This document shows positions 46,232-54,732 of a stretch of DNA of 64,000 nucleotides, one piece after another. Each line of letters begins with the position of its first letter. Within the stretch, counting starts at the first letter, position 1. Both the position numbers and the translations under genes were made by a program. The notes under the pieces were generated by a model. The model was not told the origin of the DNA. It made no database searches and saw nothing but the letters and a program-made list of their open reading frames with translations. The DNA is from Rhizobiales bacterium 65-79 (GTDB lineage Bacteria > Pseudomonadota > Alphaproteobacteria > Rhizobiales > Rhizobiaceae), in NCBI GenBank assembly GCA_001896885.1, contig MKRJ01000030.1, positions 62,001 through 126,000 of the forward strand, in the 5' to 3' direction.

Positions 46232-47785
46232 CTAATGAACCCGGACCGGTTCGGAGCCCGCGGAGCGCGCCGAGGGCTCCTTCCCGGCCATGAGGAGGCC
46301 GATCTCGTCCAGGCGGCTCCGGTCGGGGGGCATCTCGCCGATGATCCGCCCTTCATAGATGACGAGGATGCGGTCGCAGATGGCGAAGAGCTCCTCGAGT
46401 TCGGTGGAGATCAGCAATATGGCCTTGCCCGCCTCCCTCTGCTTCAGCACTTCCTGCATGACGAACTCCATCGCGCCGATGTCGATGCCCCGCGTCAGCT
46501 GGTTGATGAGCAGGAAATCCGGATGGCGGGCAAGCTCCCGCGCGACCACGAGTTTCTGCTGGTTGCCGCCGGAAAGCGTCTGGATCGGCACGTCGATATC
46601 GCGCGCCTTCACCTTGAAACGCTGCACGAGGTCACGCGTATGGTCCTCGACGGCGCGGGATCTCAGGAGACCGCGCGCGGAAAATGGCGGCCGGTTGTAG
46701 CGCTGGAGGATGACGTTCTCCGTCAGGGGCAGCGGTAGCACGATGCCCATCTTGTGGCGGTCCTCGGGAACGTGCGCGAAGGATCGCCGGTTGATCGCGG
46801 CGGGAGAGAGGCCGCAAAGCTCCTCGCCGTTCAACCGGATGGAGCCGGCCGTCGCCGGAGCCAGGCCGGACATGGCGAGGGCAAGCTCGCTCTGGCCGTT
46901 GCCGGAGACGCCGGCGATGCCGACGATCTCGTTCCTCCTGACGTCGAAGGAGACGCCGCGGACGGCGGGCAGGCCCAACTCGTTGTTGCAGGCGAGATCC
47001 CTGACGGACAGCACGATCTCGCCCTGACGCGCGGCTTCCCGCGGCAGTTCCATCAAAACGTCGCGGCCGACCATCATGCGCGCCAGTTCGCGCGGGTTGG
47101 TCGCGCTCGTGTCGGTGGTGAAAACCACCTTGCCATCCCGCATGACGCTGACGCGGTCGCTGACGCGCATCACCTCGTCGAGCTTGTGGGAGATGAAGAT
47201 GACCGTCTTCCCGTCCGCCACGAGGTCCCTTAGGAGTTCGAGAAGGCGATCCGTTTCCTGGGGGGTCAGCACCGCCGTGGGCTCGTCCAGGATCAGCAGG
47301 TCGATGCCGTGATAGAGGACCTTGAGGATTTCGACGCGCTGCTGCTCGCCGACGGAGAGGTTGCGCACCAGCGCGTCCGGCCTGACGTCCAGCCCGTATT
47401 TGTCACTCAGTTCACGGATGCGCGCCGACACGGCCTTCATGTGGCTGAGCACACGAAGCGGCGAGCCCTGGCCGAGCACGTAATTTTCCGCGACGGTGAG
47501 GTTCGGCACGAGCATGAAATGCTGGTGCACCATGCCGATGCCACGACGGACGGCCTCCTCGGGCGAGCCGGGCTGAAGCTCGACGCCACGGCAGACGATC
47601 CTGCCCTCGTCCGCCGTGAGCACACCGCAAAGTATGCTCATCAGCACGCTCTTGCCGGCGCCGTTCTCGCCGAGAAGTGCGTAGATCTCGCCTTCCCTGA
47701 CCTCGATGGAGGCTCCGGCGCTGGCGATCACCGCGCCGAAGCGCTTGTGGACGTTCTCGATCCGCAGCAAGGTCTGTCCGGCCAT
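46232..47785 (-). CDS. BMP-family ABC importer ATPase (two ABC domains)
   Basis: 517 residues with two ATPase halves. The first has Walker A GENGAGKSVLM, signature LSVGEQQRVEIL and Walker B LLILDEP. The second has a degenerate Walker A (GVSGNGQSELALAM) and signature LSGGNQQKLVVARE. This is the RbsA/NupA/YufO pattern of nucleoside and sugar importers. The start at 47785 has GGAGG 6 bases upstream; ATG 47791 abuts it. It is followed by the LysR gene, and the permeases lie upstream in the operon. Confidence 0.93.
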   Translation of the reverse strand: MAGQTLLRIENVHKRFGAVIASAGASIEVREGEIYALLGENGAGKSVLMSILCGVLTADEGRIVCRGVELQPGSPEEAVRRGIGMVHQHFMLVPNLTVAENYVLGQGSPLRVLSHMKAVSARIRELSDKYGLDVRPDALVRNLSVGEQQRVEILKVLYHGIDLLILDEPTAVLTPQETDRLLELLRDLVADGKTVIFISHKLDEVMRVSDRVSVMRDGKVVFTTDTSATNPRELARMMVGRDVLMELPREAARQGEIVLSVRDLACNNELGLPAVRGVSFDVRRNEIVGIAGVSGNGQSELALAMSGLAPATAGSIRLNGEELCGLSPAAINRRSFAHVPEDRHKMGIVLPLPLTENVILQRYNRPPFSARGLLRSRAVEDHTRDLVQRFKVKARDIDVPIQTLSGGNQQKLVVARELARHPDFLLINQLTRGIDIGAMEFVMQEVLKQREAGKAILLISTELEELFAICDRILVIYEGRIIGEMPPDRSRLDEIGLLMAGKEPSARSAGSEPVRVH

Positions 47786-47797
47786 GGCCATCCTCCA

Positions 47798-48730
47798 TCA
47801 CGCCTTTCGGTAAGGCACGCCGAGCGTCGCGGGCGCGTCCATCCTGTTGCGCACCAGAAGAAGCGCGACGATGGTCGCCAGGTAGGGCATGGCCTGCAGC
47901 GCCTGATAGGGAATGTGGATGCTGGGCTCCGCCTGCAGCTGCAGTTGCAATGCGTAGAACATGCCGAAAAGCAGGGAGACGAAGAAGGAGCCGGCGGGCG
48001 ACCAGCGGGCGAAGACGACCACCGCGAGCGCTATGAAGCCGCGGCCCGAGGTCATTCCCTCGACGAACTGGTTGGCGTGGGCGAGCGTCAGATAGCCGCC
48101 GCCAAGGCCGGCAAGCCCGCTTCCGATCAGCACGGCGCCGTAGCGGTAGAGCGCCACGCTGCGGCCGGCGACATCGACGGCCTTCGGATGTTCGCCGACG
48201 GCGCGCAGCGTCAGGCCGAAAGACGTCCGGTAGAGAAGGAAGCCGACGATCGGCGGCAGCAGCAGGGTCGAATAGACCAGCAGGTTCTGCTTGAACAGCG
48301 GCGCGCCGAAATAGGGTATCCCGCTGAGGAGAGGGATATCGATCGCGGGAGCGATCCGCACCCCCTGCCCTGTATGCACCAGATAGGTGCGGAACAGGAA
48401 TGAGGTCAGGCCCAGCCCGAGAAGGTTTATGGCGGCGCCGACGATGATCTGGTTGGCCTTGATGGTGATGGCGAAGAGTGCGAAGACCAGGCCCGCCGCG
48501 ACGCCGGACAGGACGGCGGCGAGGAACGCCAGCGGCAGGTGGCCGGTCTCGTACATCGTCCAGAACCCGACGAACGCGCCGATGAGCATGATGCCTTCCA
48601 GGCCGATATTGAGGACGCCGGCCCGTTCCGAGACCACCTCGCCGATCGAGGCGAAGATGATGGGCGTGGCGAGGCGCCAGGTCGCGCCGATCGTGGTGGC
48701 AAGGAAGCCCAGCGTGAGGATGTGTTCCAT
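47798..48730 (-). CDS. ABC importer permease (NupQ/YufQ-like)
   Basis: 310 residues, eight or so membrane segments. It has GEVVSERAGVLNIGLEGIML near the N-terminus, the hallmark of nucleoside-type BMP importer permeases, and GLGGGYLTLAH later. It pairs with the permease encoded upstream at 48738 (7-base gap). Confidence 0.92.
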   Translation of the reverse strand: MEHILTLGFLATTIGATWRLATPIIFASIGEVVSERAGVLNIGLEGIMLIGAFVGFWTMYETGHLPLAFLAAVLSGVAAGLVFALFAITIKANQIIVGAAINLLGLGLTSFLFRTYLVHTGQGVRIAPAIDIPLLSGIPYFGAPLFKQNLLVYSTLLLPPIVGFLLYRTSFGLTLRAVGEHPKAVDVAGRSVALYRYGAVLIGSGLAGLGGGYLTLAHANQFVEGMTSGRGFIALAVVVFARWSPAGSFFVSLLFGMFYALQLQLQAEPSIHIPYQALQAMPYLATIVALLLVRNRMDAPATLGVPYRKA

Positions 48731-48737
48731 GATGAGC

Positions 48738-49841
48738 CTATTCGGACGGGCGCGCCGACTGGAACTTCAGGGCGGCAAAGCCGACAACCGACAGGATCAC
48801 CATGCCCTGGATGACGAAGACCAGGACCTGAGGCACCTGCGCGTTTATCTGCATCAGTTCGGAGCCTGAATCGAGTGTGGCGAAGAGAATCCCGGACAGG
48901 ATCGCGCCAATAGGATTATTGTTGGCGAGAAGCGCGACGGCGATCGCCTCGAAGCCGTAGCCCGGCGAGATGTCCTGGTAGAGACGATAGGTGACGCCCT
49001 CGATCTGCACGGCGCCCGCCAGTCCGGCGAGCGCGCCGCTGATCGCGATGGCAAGGACTATGCTGCGGGACACGCTGATGCCGGCATAGCGGGCGGCGTG
49101 CGAATTGATCCCCACGATGCGCACGGCATAGCCGGCGCTGCTGCGGAAAAGGAAAACGTAGGCGACCACCGCGAGCGCGACCGCGATCAGGATGCCGATA
49201 TGGAGGCGGGTCGACGGGATGATGCGGGGCAGCCAGATCGCATGCGCGAATTTGGCCGACTGCGGATAGGCGGCGCCCTGTTCCATCAGCGGACCCGTGA
49301 CCAGATAGCTGGTCATGAAGATCGCGATGTAGTTCAGCATGATCGTCGTGACGATCTCGCTGGCGTTGAAGGCGACTTTCAGGACACCGGCGATCGCCGC
49401 CCAAAGGGCGCCGGCCGCCGTGCCGGCCACGAGCACGAGACAGATATGAAGCGCCGGCGGCAGGCCCGCGAAATTGACGCCGCAGAACGTCGCCGCGCAG
49501 GCGCCGGCATAAAACTGCCCCTCCGCGCCGATGTTCCAGATGCTGCAGCGGAACGACACGCAGAGCCCTACGCCGATCAGGATGAGCGGCGTGGCCTTCA
49601 ACAGCATCTCGGCGATCGAGCGGACGTTCTGGAACACGCCGCTCACCATCACGGTGAAGATGTCGAGCGGATTGAAACCGGTCACCGCGAGCAGGACAGC
49701 CCCGGCGAAAAGGGCGACCAGGACCGCCACCAGGGGCGGCAGCATGGATTTCAGCAAGCGGCGCGACCACGCCAGGAGCGGCGTGTTCGACGAAAACGGC
49801 GATGCCGCCTTCCGGGAAGGAGGGATATCGATGTCGGCCAT
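48738..49841 (-). CDS. ABC importer permease (NupP/YufP-like)
   Basis: 367 residues with about ten membrane segments and a polar N-terminus. It contains RCSIWNIGAEGQFYAGA, the matching hallmark of the second permease type in nucleoside-family importers, and ASEIVTTIMLNYIA. The family transports purine or pyrimidine nucleosides, xanthine-like bases or similar heterocycles. Confidence 0.92.
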   Translation of the reverse strand: MADIDIPPSRKAASPFSSNTPLLAWSRRLLKSMLPPLVAVLVALFAGAVLLAVTGFNPLDIFTVMVSGVFQNVRSIAEMLLKATPLILIGVGLCVSFRCSIWNIGAEGQFYAGACAATFCGVNFAGLPPALHICLVLVAGTAAGALWAAIAGVLKVAFNASEIVTTIMLNYIAIFMTSYLVTGPLMEQGAAYPQSAKFAHAIWLPRIIPSTRLHIGILIAVALAVVAYVFLFRSSAGYAVRIVGINSHAARYAGISVSRSIVLAIAISGALAGLAGAVQIEGVTYRLYQDISPGYGFEAIAVALLANNNPIGAILSGILFATLDSGSELMQINAQVPQVLVFVIQGMVILSVVGFAALKFQSARPSE

Positions 49842-49906
49842 TGAGCTCCACCAGGAGGCTGGAGGACGGAGCGCCGGCCAGCCGGCCAGCGCTCCGGACG
49901 GCAGGC

Positions 49907-50890
49907 TTATTTACGGTAGCGGGTCTTGATCTCGCCGGCGATGATCTTGGCCTTCACCTCCTCGACATACTTGCGCACGTCGTCGGGGACCGGCTTCGCG
50001 GCCTTGTCATTGTAGAAGAACTTCATCACGTCGGCGTCCTTCAGGCCGAAGTCGACGTTCGAGGTGGGCACCGTGCCTGCCTGTACCCCCTTGACGATGC
50101 GCACGATGCCCTGGCCGTAGTCGGCGATGTAGGTGCCGAGAATATTCTTGGGCGCGATCTCGGTCTGGTCGCTGAAAATGCCGAAAGTGCTGATCTGCGG
50201 GCCCGCCTCGCGGACCGCCTGGATCGCCCCGAGGCCGGCCGCATCGGCATCGGGAACGATGAAGTCCGCGCCGCTGTGGATCATGTTGACCGCCGCCTCC
50301 TTGGCCGCGGTGGCGTCGCTGAAATTGCCGAGATAGACCTGGCTTATCTTGAAGTCCGGGCTGGCGTCCTTGGCGCCGTTGGTGAAGCCTTCCAGCGCCT
50401 CCTTGATCGGGGGGATCTCCATGCCGCCGATCAGGCCGGCGGACTTTCCCATCTTCGCGGCGATCGCTCCCATCAGGTAGAAGGGCTGGCTGGAATCGGT
50501 GTTCAGGCCGATCACCTTTCCCTGATGGATGTTGCTCGACGAAATGAGGAAAACAGTGTCCGGGTAATCCTCAGCGACGGTCTCCGCCGAATCCTGGAAC
50601 TCGAAGCCGTGGCCGAGGATCACCTGGTAGCCCTGGCTCGCATAGTCGCGGAACGCCTTTTCGAACGAGGCGGGGTTCTGCTGCAGCTCGACATAGCTGA
50701 TCTTGGCGCCCAGTTCCTTCTCGACCCGCTTCAGCGCCTCGTAGGCGATGCGGTTCCAGCCCTCCTCGGCGACGCTGCCGGCGACGAGGAGCCCCATCTT
50801 GAATTCACCCGCCGCCCTGGCCGGGCCGAGCACGCCCATGGCCGCCAGCGCGCCCATGGCAACGAGGCACTGCCTTCTTTCAATATTCAT
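49907..50890 (-). CDS. BMP family substrate-binding protein
   Basis: 327 residues. Start at 50890 is set by GGGAGGAAG 3-9 bases upstream and by the signal sequence MNIERRQCLVAMGALAAMG, ending PARA (about 26). The mature fold is that of basic membrane protein (PnrA/Med) receptors: LLVAGSVAEEGWNRIAYEAL and GGMEIPPIKEALEGF. PnrA-type receptors bind purine nucleosides; several alphaproteobacterial relatives bind other heterocycles. It is encoded between the permeases and the CodA-like amidohydrolase, linking uptake with ring or amine hydrolysis. Confidence 0.92.
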   Translation of the reverse strand: MNIERRQCLVAMGALAAMGVLGPARAAGEFKMGLLVAGSVAEEGWNRIAYEALKRVEKELGAKISYVELQQNPASFEKAFRDYASQGYQVILGHGFEFQDSAETVAEDYPDTVFLISSSNIHQGKVIGLNTDSSQPFYLMGAIAAKMGKSAGLIGGMEIPPIKEALEGFTNGAKDASPDFKISQVYLGNFSDATAAKEAAVNMIHSGADFIVPDADAAGLGAIQAVREAGPQISTFGIFSDQTEIAPKNILGTYIADYGQGIVRIVKGVQAGTVPTSNVDFGLKDADVMKFFYNDKAAKPVPDDVRKYVEEVKAKIIAGEIKTRYRK

Positions 50891-50946
50891 GACTTCCTCC
50901 CATTTCTCCCAGATGTCCCGGGTCACACGGCCCGGGGATCCCTTAT

Positions 50947-52197
50947 TCAATGGATGCCGACGCGCTTGCCCTTCGCCAGGACCAGCCTGTGGTCCGGTCC
51001 GCCCGCGATCAGGTCGGTGGCGTCCTCGCAATCGCAGACGACGAGATCGGCCCTCGCGCCTTCGCGGATGCCGTAGCCTTCGAGCCCCATCAGCCGCGCG
51101 GGGATATCGGTGATCATCGGCAGGACGCTCGCCAGATCGTCCGCGTGCAGATGCCCAGCAAGCAGCGTCCAGCGACCCATTTCGAGCATGTCGCCGGAGC
51201 CCGTCGGCACGAACGGATCCTGGATGTTGTCCGAGGCCGTCGCCAGCGGCACGCCGGAGCGCACCAGTTCGGCCACGCGCGTCAGGCCGCGCGGCGGCAG
51301 CACGTCGTGGCTGCGACCCTGCAGGTAGAGATTGGCCGCTGGCAGCGTGATCGCGCCGATGTCCAGTTCGAGCATCCCGTCGCGAATGCGCTCGAACTCC
51401 GGGCGCGGCAGCGCGCTCAGGACCGAGCAATGGCCGAGCACGGTGCGCCCCTGCATGCCGTAGCGGCGTACCCGTTCGAAGACGGCGTCGAAAAGAGGCC
51501 GTGCGGCATCAAGATGTTCGTCGAGGTGCAGGTCGACGGGCAGGGAATGGCGGACCGCCGCCTCGAATATCAGATCGAGGTAGCGCTCCGGGTCCTCGGC
51601 CACAGCCGGAGTGCCGCCGACGGCGTCGGCGCGGCTGGCGGCCGCCCCGACATTGGACGCGAGCCACTCCAGATCCTGGTTCGGATGCGGCGTCATGAAC
51701 GCCACGAGCTGAAGGCGCATCCTGTCGGCCCAGGATTCCCGGAGGGCGGCCAGGGCGTCGAGCCCGCGGAAACCGGCATCCTTGTCGACATTCACATGAC
51801 TGCGGATCGCCGTCGTGCCGCGCGCCAGGCAGCGCGCCATGGTGCGTTCCGCACGGCGGGCGACATCTTCCGGCGGCGCGTTGCGGGCGTAGAGCGCGAA
51901 GGCCTCGCGGGCGCCCTGCAGCGTGCCGGAGGGATTGGGCGCGAATTTGAGGACGCCGGTCTTGTCGAGGTGCTGATGGGCGTCGACGAAGCCGGGCACG
52001 ACCAGCGCGCCGGCGAGATCGACGCGCCTGGCCCCTTGCGGAACGGTCAGCCCCTCACCGATCCGCTCGATCATGCCGTCGGCCGACACGAGCATCTCGG
52101 CGCTCCGGGGAGCGGCCGAAACATCCGTCAACAGGCGGCCATTGGCGAGCAGGTACGGGCCGTCGCCGGCAACCTGAGCAAGGATGGATGTCCACAT
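50947..52197 (-). CDS. Amidohydrolase, cytosine-deaminase-like
   Basis: 416 residues from ATG 52197; 35 in-frame codons before it are rejected because they run into the operator. The TIM-barrel metal site is complete: HQH in VPGFVDAHQHLDKTG, RSHVNVD, His in VDLHLDEHLD, GHCSVLS, and Asp in TASDNIQDPFVPTG, closely resembling CodA. It would deaminate or hydrolyse a cyclic amidine/amide. First gene of the LysR-regulated operon leading to the BMP importer, so it probably acts on the imported compound. Confidence 0.87.
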   Translation of the reverse strand: MWTSILAQVAGDGPYLLANGRLLTDVSAAPRSAEMLVSADGMIERIGEGLTVPQGARRVDLAGALVVPGFVDAHQHLDKTGVLKFAPNPSGTLQGAREAFALYARNAPPEDVARRAERTMARCLARGTTAIRSHVNVDKDAGFRGLDALAALRESWADRMRLQLVAFMTPHPNQDLEWLASNVGAAASRADAVGGTPAVAEDPERYLDLIFEAAVRHSLPVDLHLDEHLDAARPLFDAVFERVRRYGMQGRTVLGHCSVLSALPRPEFERIRDGMLELDIGAITLPAANLYLQGRSHDVLPPRGLTRVAELVRSGVPLATASDNIQDPFVPTGSGDMLEMGRWTLLAGHLHADDLASVLPMITDIPARLMGLEGYGIREGARADLVVCDCEDATDLIAGGPDHRLVLAKGKRVGIH

Positions 52198-52249
52198 ACA
52201 GTGTCCGCCTTGGATTGTAGGGGAATCTAAGCACCGGTCCATTAATGAG

Positions 52250-52278
52250 GCAATTTCAATGTAGAAATAAATTGTTTC
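52250..52278. promoter_or_regulatory. Shared LysR-type operator, site 3
   Basis: GCAATTTCA (52250-52258), nine bases, TAAATTGTTTC (52268-52278). It matches site 1 in every half-site base and in spacing and is followed by the same CGGT. It lies 53 bp upstream of the amidohydrolase start. The remaining gap (52279-52574) is AT-rich, without a gene. Confidence 0.78.
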
Positions 52279-52574
52279 GGTATTTTGAATTATTGCGCGC
52301 AACAGGCGCCTCCCCTCCGCTGCGGAAGCGCGGCGAAGGTAACCATTGACGCTTCGGATCAGTAAATCGCGCCTTTCCTTACGTTCATTCGCCGCAATCC
52401 GCGCGCTTCCTCACCGAATCTTGCTATAGTCTTCCGGACGGAGAGGGACTTAGTCGCGGATAGGAACGGAGGTTAGCTATTTTTTCTCAATGTCTATTTT
52501 TATTTTTGAAAGTATACCGTTCTAATTATGGCAGAAACATCACTATATATTTTATTCTTTAACGTTTTTTCATG

Positions 52575-52615
52575 ATTGTTGACAAACAATGCATTCTGTA
52601 TAGATTGTCAACAAT
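52575..52615. promoter_or_regulatory. Double operator of the GntR-molybdenum hydroxylase operon
   Basis: ATTGTTGACAAACAAT (52575-52590) and ATTGTCAACAAT (52604-52615) are each palindromic (ATTGT...ACAAT) and together form a larger dyad (ATTGTTGACA / TGTCAACAAT). TTGACA at 52579-52584 is a consensus -35 and TAGATT at 52601 a possible -10. The sites lie 16-56 bp before the GntR start, the pattern for FadR-type autorepression. Confidence 0.75.
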
Positions 52616-52630
52616 TCAAGGAGAAGGCGC

Positions 52631-53377
52631 ATGTCAGGTCCCTTCCGGTTTTCCGCGTCGATCACGCCGCCCGGCGCGGCGATGAGCGGCCCCGAGGCCG
52701 AGGAGCGCGTCGTGGCCGCCGTGGTGGAGGCGATCCTCGGCCACCGCATCCCTCCCGGCACCCGGCTGGTGGAACGCGAGCTCGGCAAGGCCTCCGGGGC
52801 CAGCCGCTCGGCGATCCGCAATGGCCTGCTCAGACTGGCGCAGGCCGGGCTGGTGGAACTCAGCCCGAACAAGGGCGCCTCGATCGCGCAATGCTCGCCG
52901 GAAGAGGCAAGGCATGTCTTCGAAGCCCGTATCGCCATCGAGACATCGACGGCGCGCACGCTCGCCGAGCGGATGACCGCAAGCGATCGCGCGCGGCTCG
53001 AGGCCTTCATCGAGGAGGAGCGGCACGCCTACGAGGCCGGCAGGATGGAGGACGCGCGGCATCTGTCCCGCCGCTTTCACCTGCTTCTCGCCGAACTCGC
53101 GGGCAATCCGGTGCTCACCGGCTTCGTGCGGGACCTCATCAATCGCCAACCCCTGCTCTCGTGGGGGAGCAGGGATCACAAGCCGCGATTTTGCGGAAAC
53201 GAGGCGCACAGGGCAATCGTCGCGGCACTCGCCGCCGGCGACGGAGAGAAGGCCGCGCGGCTCAACGCGGAGCACCTCAGGGAACTCGAGAGCGAATTGG
53301 GGGCCGAGCGCGGCAACACTCTGCCCGCCGGCGAGGAAGCGGCGAGCGGCGCGGGCGCCCCGGCCGGAAATCAGTAG
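52631..53377 (+). CDS. GntR family regulator (FCD subfamily)
   Basis: 248 residues. Winged helix at about 20-90 (RELGKASGASRSAIRNGLLR) and an FCD domain with RRFHLLLAELAGNPVL and NAEHLRELE His residues. The C-terminus is a short Gly/Ala-rich tail. It heads the operon for the molybdenum hydroxylase (9-base gap) and almost certainly binds the double operator in front of it. GGAGAAGG precedes the ATG. Confidence 0.9.
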   Translation: MSGPFRFSASITPPGAAMSGPEAEERVVAAVVEAILGHRIPPGTRLVERELGKASGASRSAIRNGLLRLAQAGLVELSPNKGASIAQCSPEEARHVFEARIAIETSTARTLAERMTASDRARLEAFIEEERHAYEAGRMEDARHLSRRFHLLLAELAGNPVLTGFVRDLINRQPLLSWGSRDHKPRFCGNEAHRAIVAALAAGDGEKAARLNAEHLRELESELGAERGNTLPAGEEAASGAGAPAGNQ

Positions 53378-53386
53378 GAGAGGACA

Positions 53387-54250
53387 TTGCGACCATTCGA
53401 ATATCATGAGCCGAAGAGCCTCGCCGAGGCCTCGGCGCTCCTTTGCGCGCTCGGCGCCGGCGCCAGCATTTTCGCCGGCGGCACCGACCTCCTGGTCGAG
53501 ATCAAGGAGGAACTGCGCTCCGTCAGCCATGTCTTGAACATCAAGAAAATCGAAGGCCTCGACGCGCTTTCCTTCGACAAGGCCGAGGGCCTGTCGTTCG
53601 GCGCCCTGGTCACTGCGCGGCGGATCGAGACGGATGCGGCCGTTCTCCGGCACTATCCGAACCTCGCCACCGCCGTCAGCCTGCTCGGCTCCATCCAGGT
53701 CCGCAACCGCGCGACCGTGGTCGGCAACATCTGCCGCGCCTCGCCGTCCGCCGACACCATTCCGCCGCTCATCGCCGATGCCGCGACACTGTCGATCCAC
53801 GGGCCGACGGGGGAGCGCAGCGTGGCGGTCGAGGACTTCTTCACCGGTCCCGGGCGCACCGTGCTCAAAGCCGGCGAGATCGTGACCGGCGTCCATGTCC
53901 CGCCGCCGGCTGCGACCAGCGGCAAGGCCTATATCAAGCACGGCCGCCGCAAGGCGATGGAGCTCGCCACCGTGGGCGTCGCGGTCAGCCTGGATCGCGG
54001 CAGGAGCGGGTGCGACGAGATCCGCATTGCGCTGGGCGCGGTGGCGGCCACCCCGATCCGTGCGCGCAAGGCGGAAGCGCTGCTCAGGGGAAGGGCCATC
54101 GACCCGGCGCTGCTCGCCGAGGCGGCCGAGGCCGCCATGAACGAATCCACCCCCATCAGCAACGTACGCGCCAGCGCAGCCTATCGCCGCGACATGGTCG
54201 GCGTGCTCACCCGCCGCGCGGTCGGCATCGCACTGGAGGCACGCCCATGA
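53387..54250 (+). CDS. Molybdenum hydroxylase, FAD-binding subunit
   Basis: 287 residues of the CoxM/XdhB type. FAD contacts are in SIFAGGTDLLVEIKE and ATVVGNICRASPSADTIP; the CO dehydrogenase C-terminal domain follows after residue 175. The start is TTG at 53387 with AGGAGAGG upstream. The subunit passes electrons from the iron-sulfur subunit to an acceptor. Its stop overlaps the next start (ATGA). Confidence 0.93.
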   Translation: MRPFEYHEPKSLAEASALLCALGAGASIFAGGTDLLVEIKEELRSVSHVLNIKKIEGLDALSFDKAEGLSFGALVTARRIETDAAVLRHYPNLATAVSLLGSIQVRNRATVVGNICRASPSADTIPPLIADAATLSIHGPTGERSVAVEDFFTGPGRTVLKAGEIVTGVHVPPPAATSGKAYIKHGRRKAMELATVGVAVSLDRGRSGCDEIRIALGAVAATPIRARKAEALLRGRAIDPALLAEAAEAAMNESTPISNVRASAAYRRDMVGVLTRRAVGIALEARP

Positions 54251-54732
54251 AACGGCTGGTTTCAATGACCGTCAACGGCGAGGAGATCGAACTCGCCATT
54301 CCTCCTTACCGGACGCTCCTCGACGTGTTGCGCAACGAGGGCAGGCTGACCGGCACGAAGAAGGGATGCGATGTCGGCGATTGCGGCGCCTGCACCGTCA
54401 TCATGGACGGCAGCCCGGTGAATTCCTGCCTCGTCCTCGGCATCGAGGCGGAGGGCGCGACGATCGAGACCATCGAAGGGCAGCATGCCGGCCCCGACCT
54501 GCCGCACCTGATCCAGGAGAAATTCATGGATCACGGCGGCGCCCAGTGCGGGTTCTGCACGCCGGGCATCATCATGATGACCAAGGCGTTGCTGAAGGAA
54601 AACCCGAACCCGACCGAAAGCGAGGTGCGTTTCGCCATCGCCGGCAACATCTGCCGCTGCACCGGATATGCCAAGATCGTGGACGCGGTCCTCGCCGCGG
54701 CCGAGGATTTGCGGAAAGGCCGTACGCTATGA
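54247..54732 (+). CDS. Molybdenum hydroxylase, 2Fe-2S subunit
   Basis: 161 residues. The plant-ferredoxin-type cluster is bound by Cys in GCDVGDCGACTVIMDG and a later Cys in NSCLV. The second, helical cluster is bound by CGFCTPG and CRCTGY. This is the standard CoxS/XdhC-like small subunit. Its start and stop both overlap its neighbours by 4 bases, so the three subunits are translationally coupled. Confidence 0.95.
   Translation: MKRLVSMTVNGEEIELAIPPYRTLLDVLRNEGRLTGTKKGCDVGDCGACTVIMDGSPVNSCLVLGIEAEGATIETIEGQHAGPDLPHLIQEKFMDHGGAQCGFCTPGIIMMTKALLKENPNPTESEVRFAIAGNICRCTGYAKIVDAVLAAAEDLRKGRTL

Noticed and set aside
51000..51430. N-terminal extension of the BMP receptor frame
   Set aside because: The extension is a shadow of the amidohydrolase gene; the receptor's signal peptide and ribosome site mark the start at 50890.
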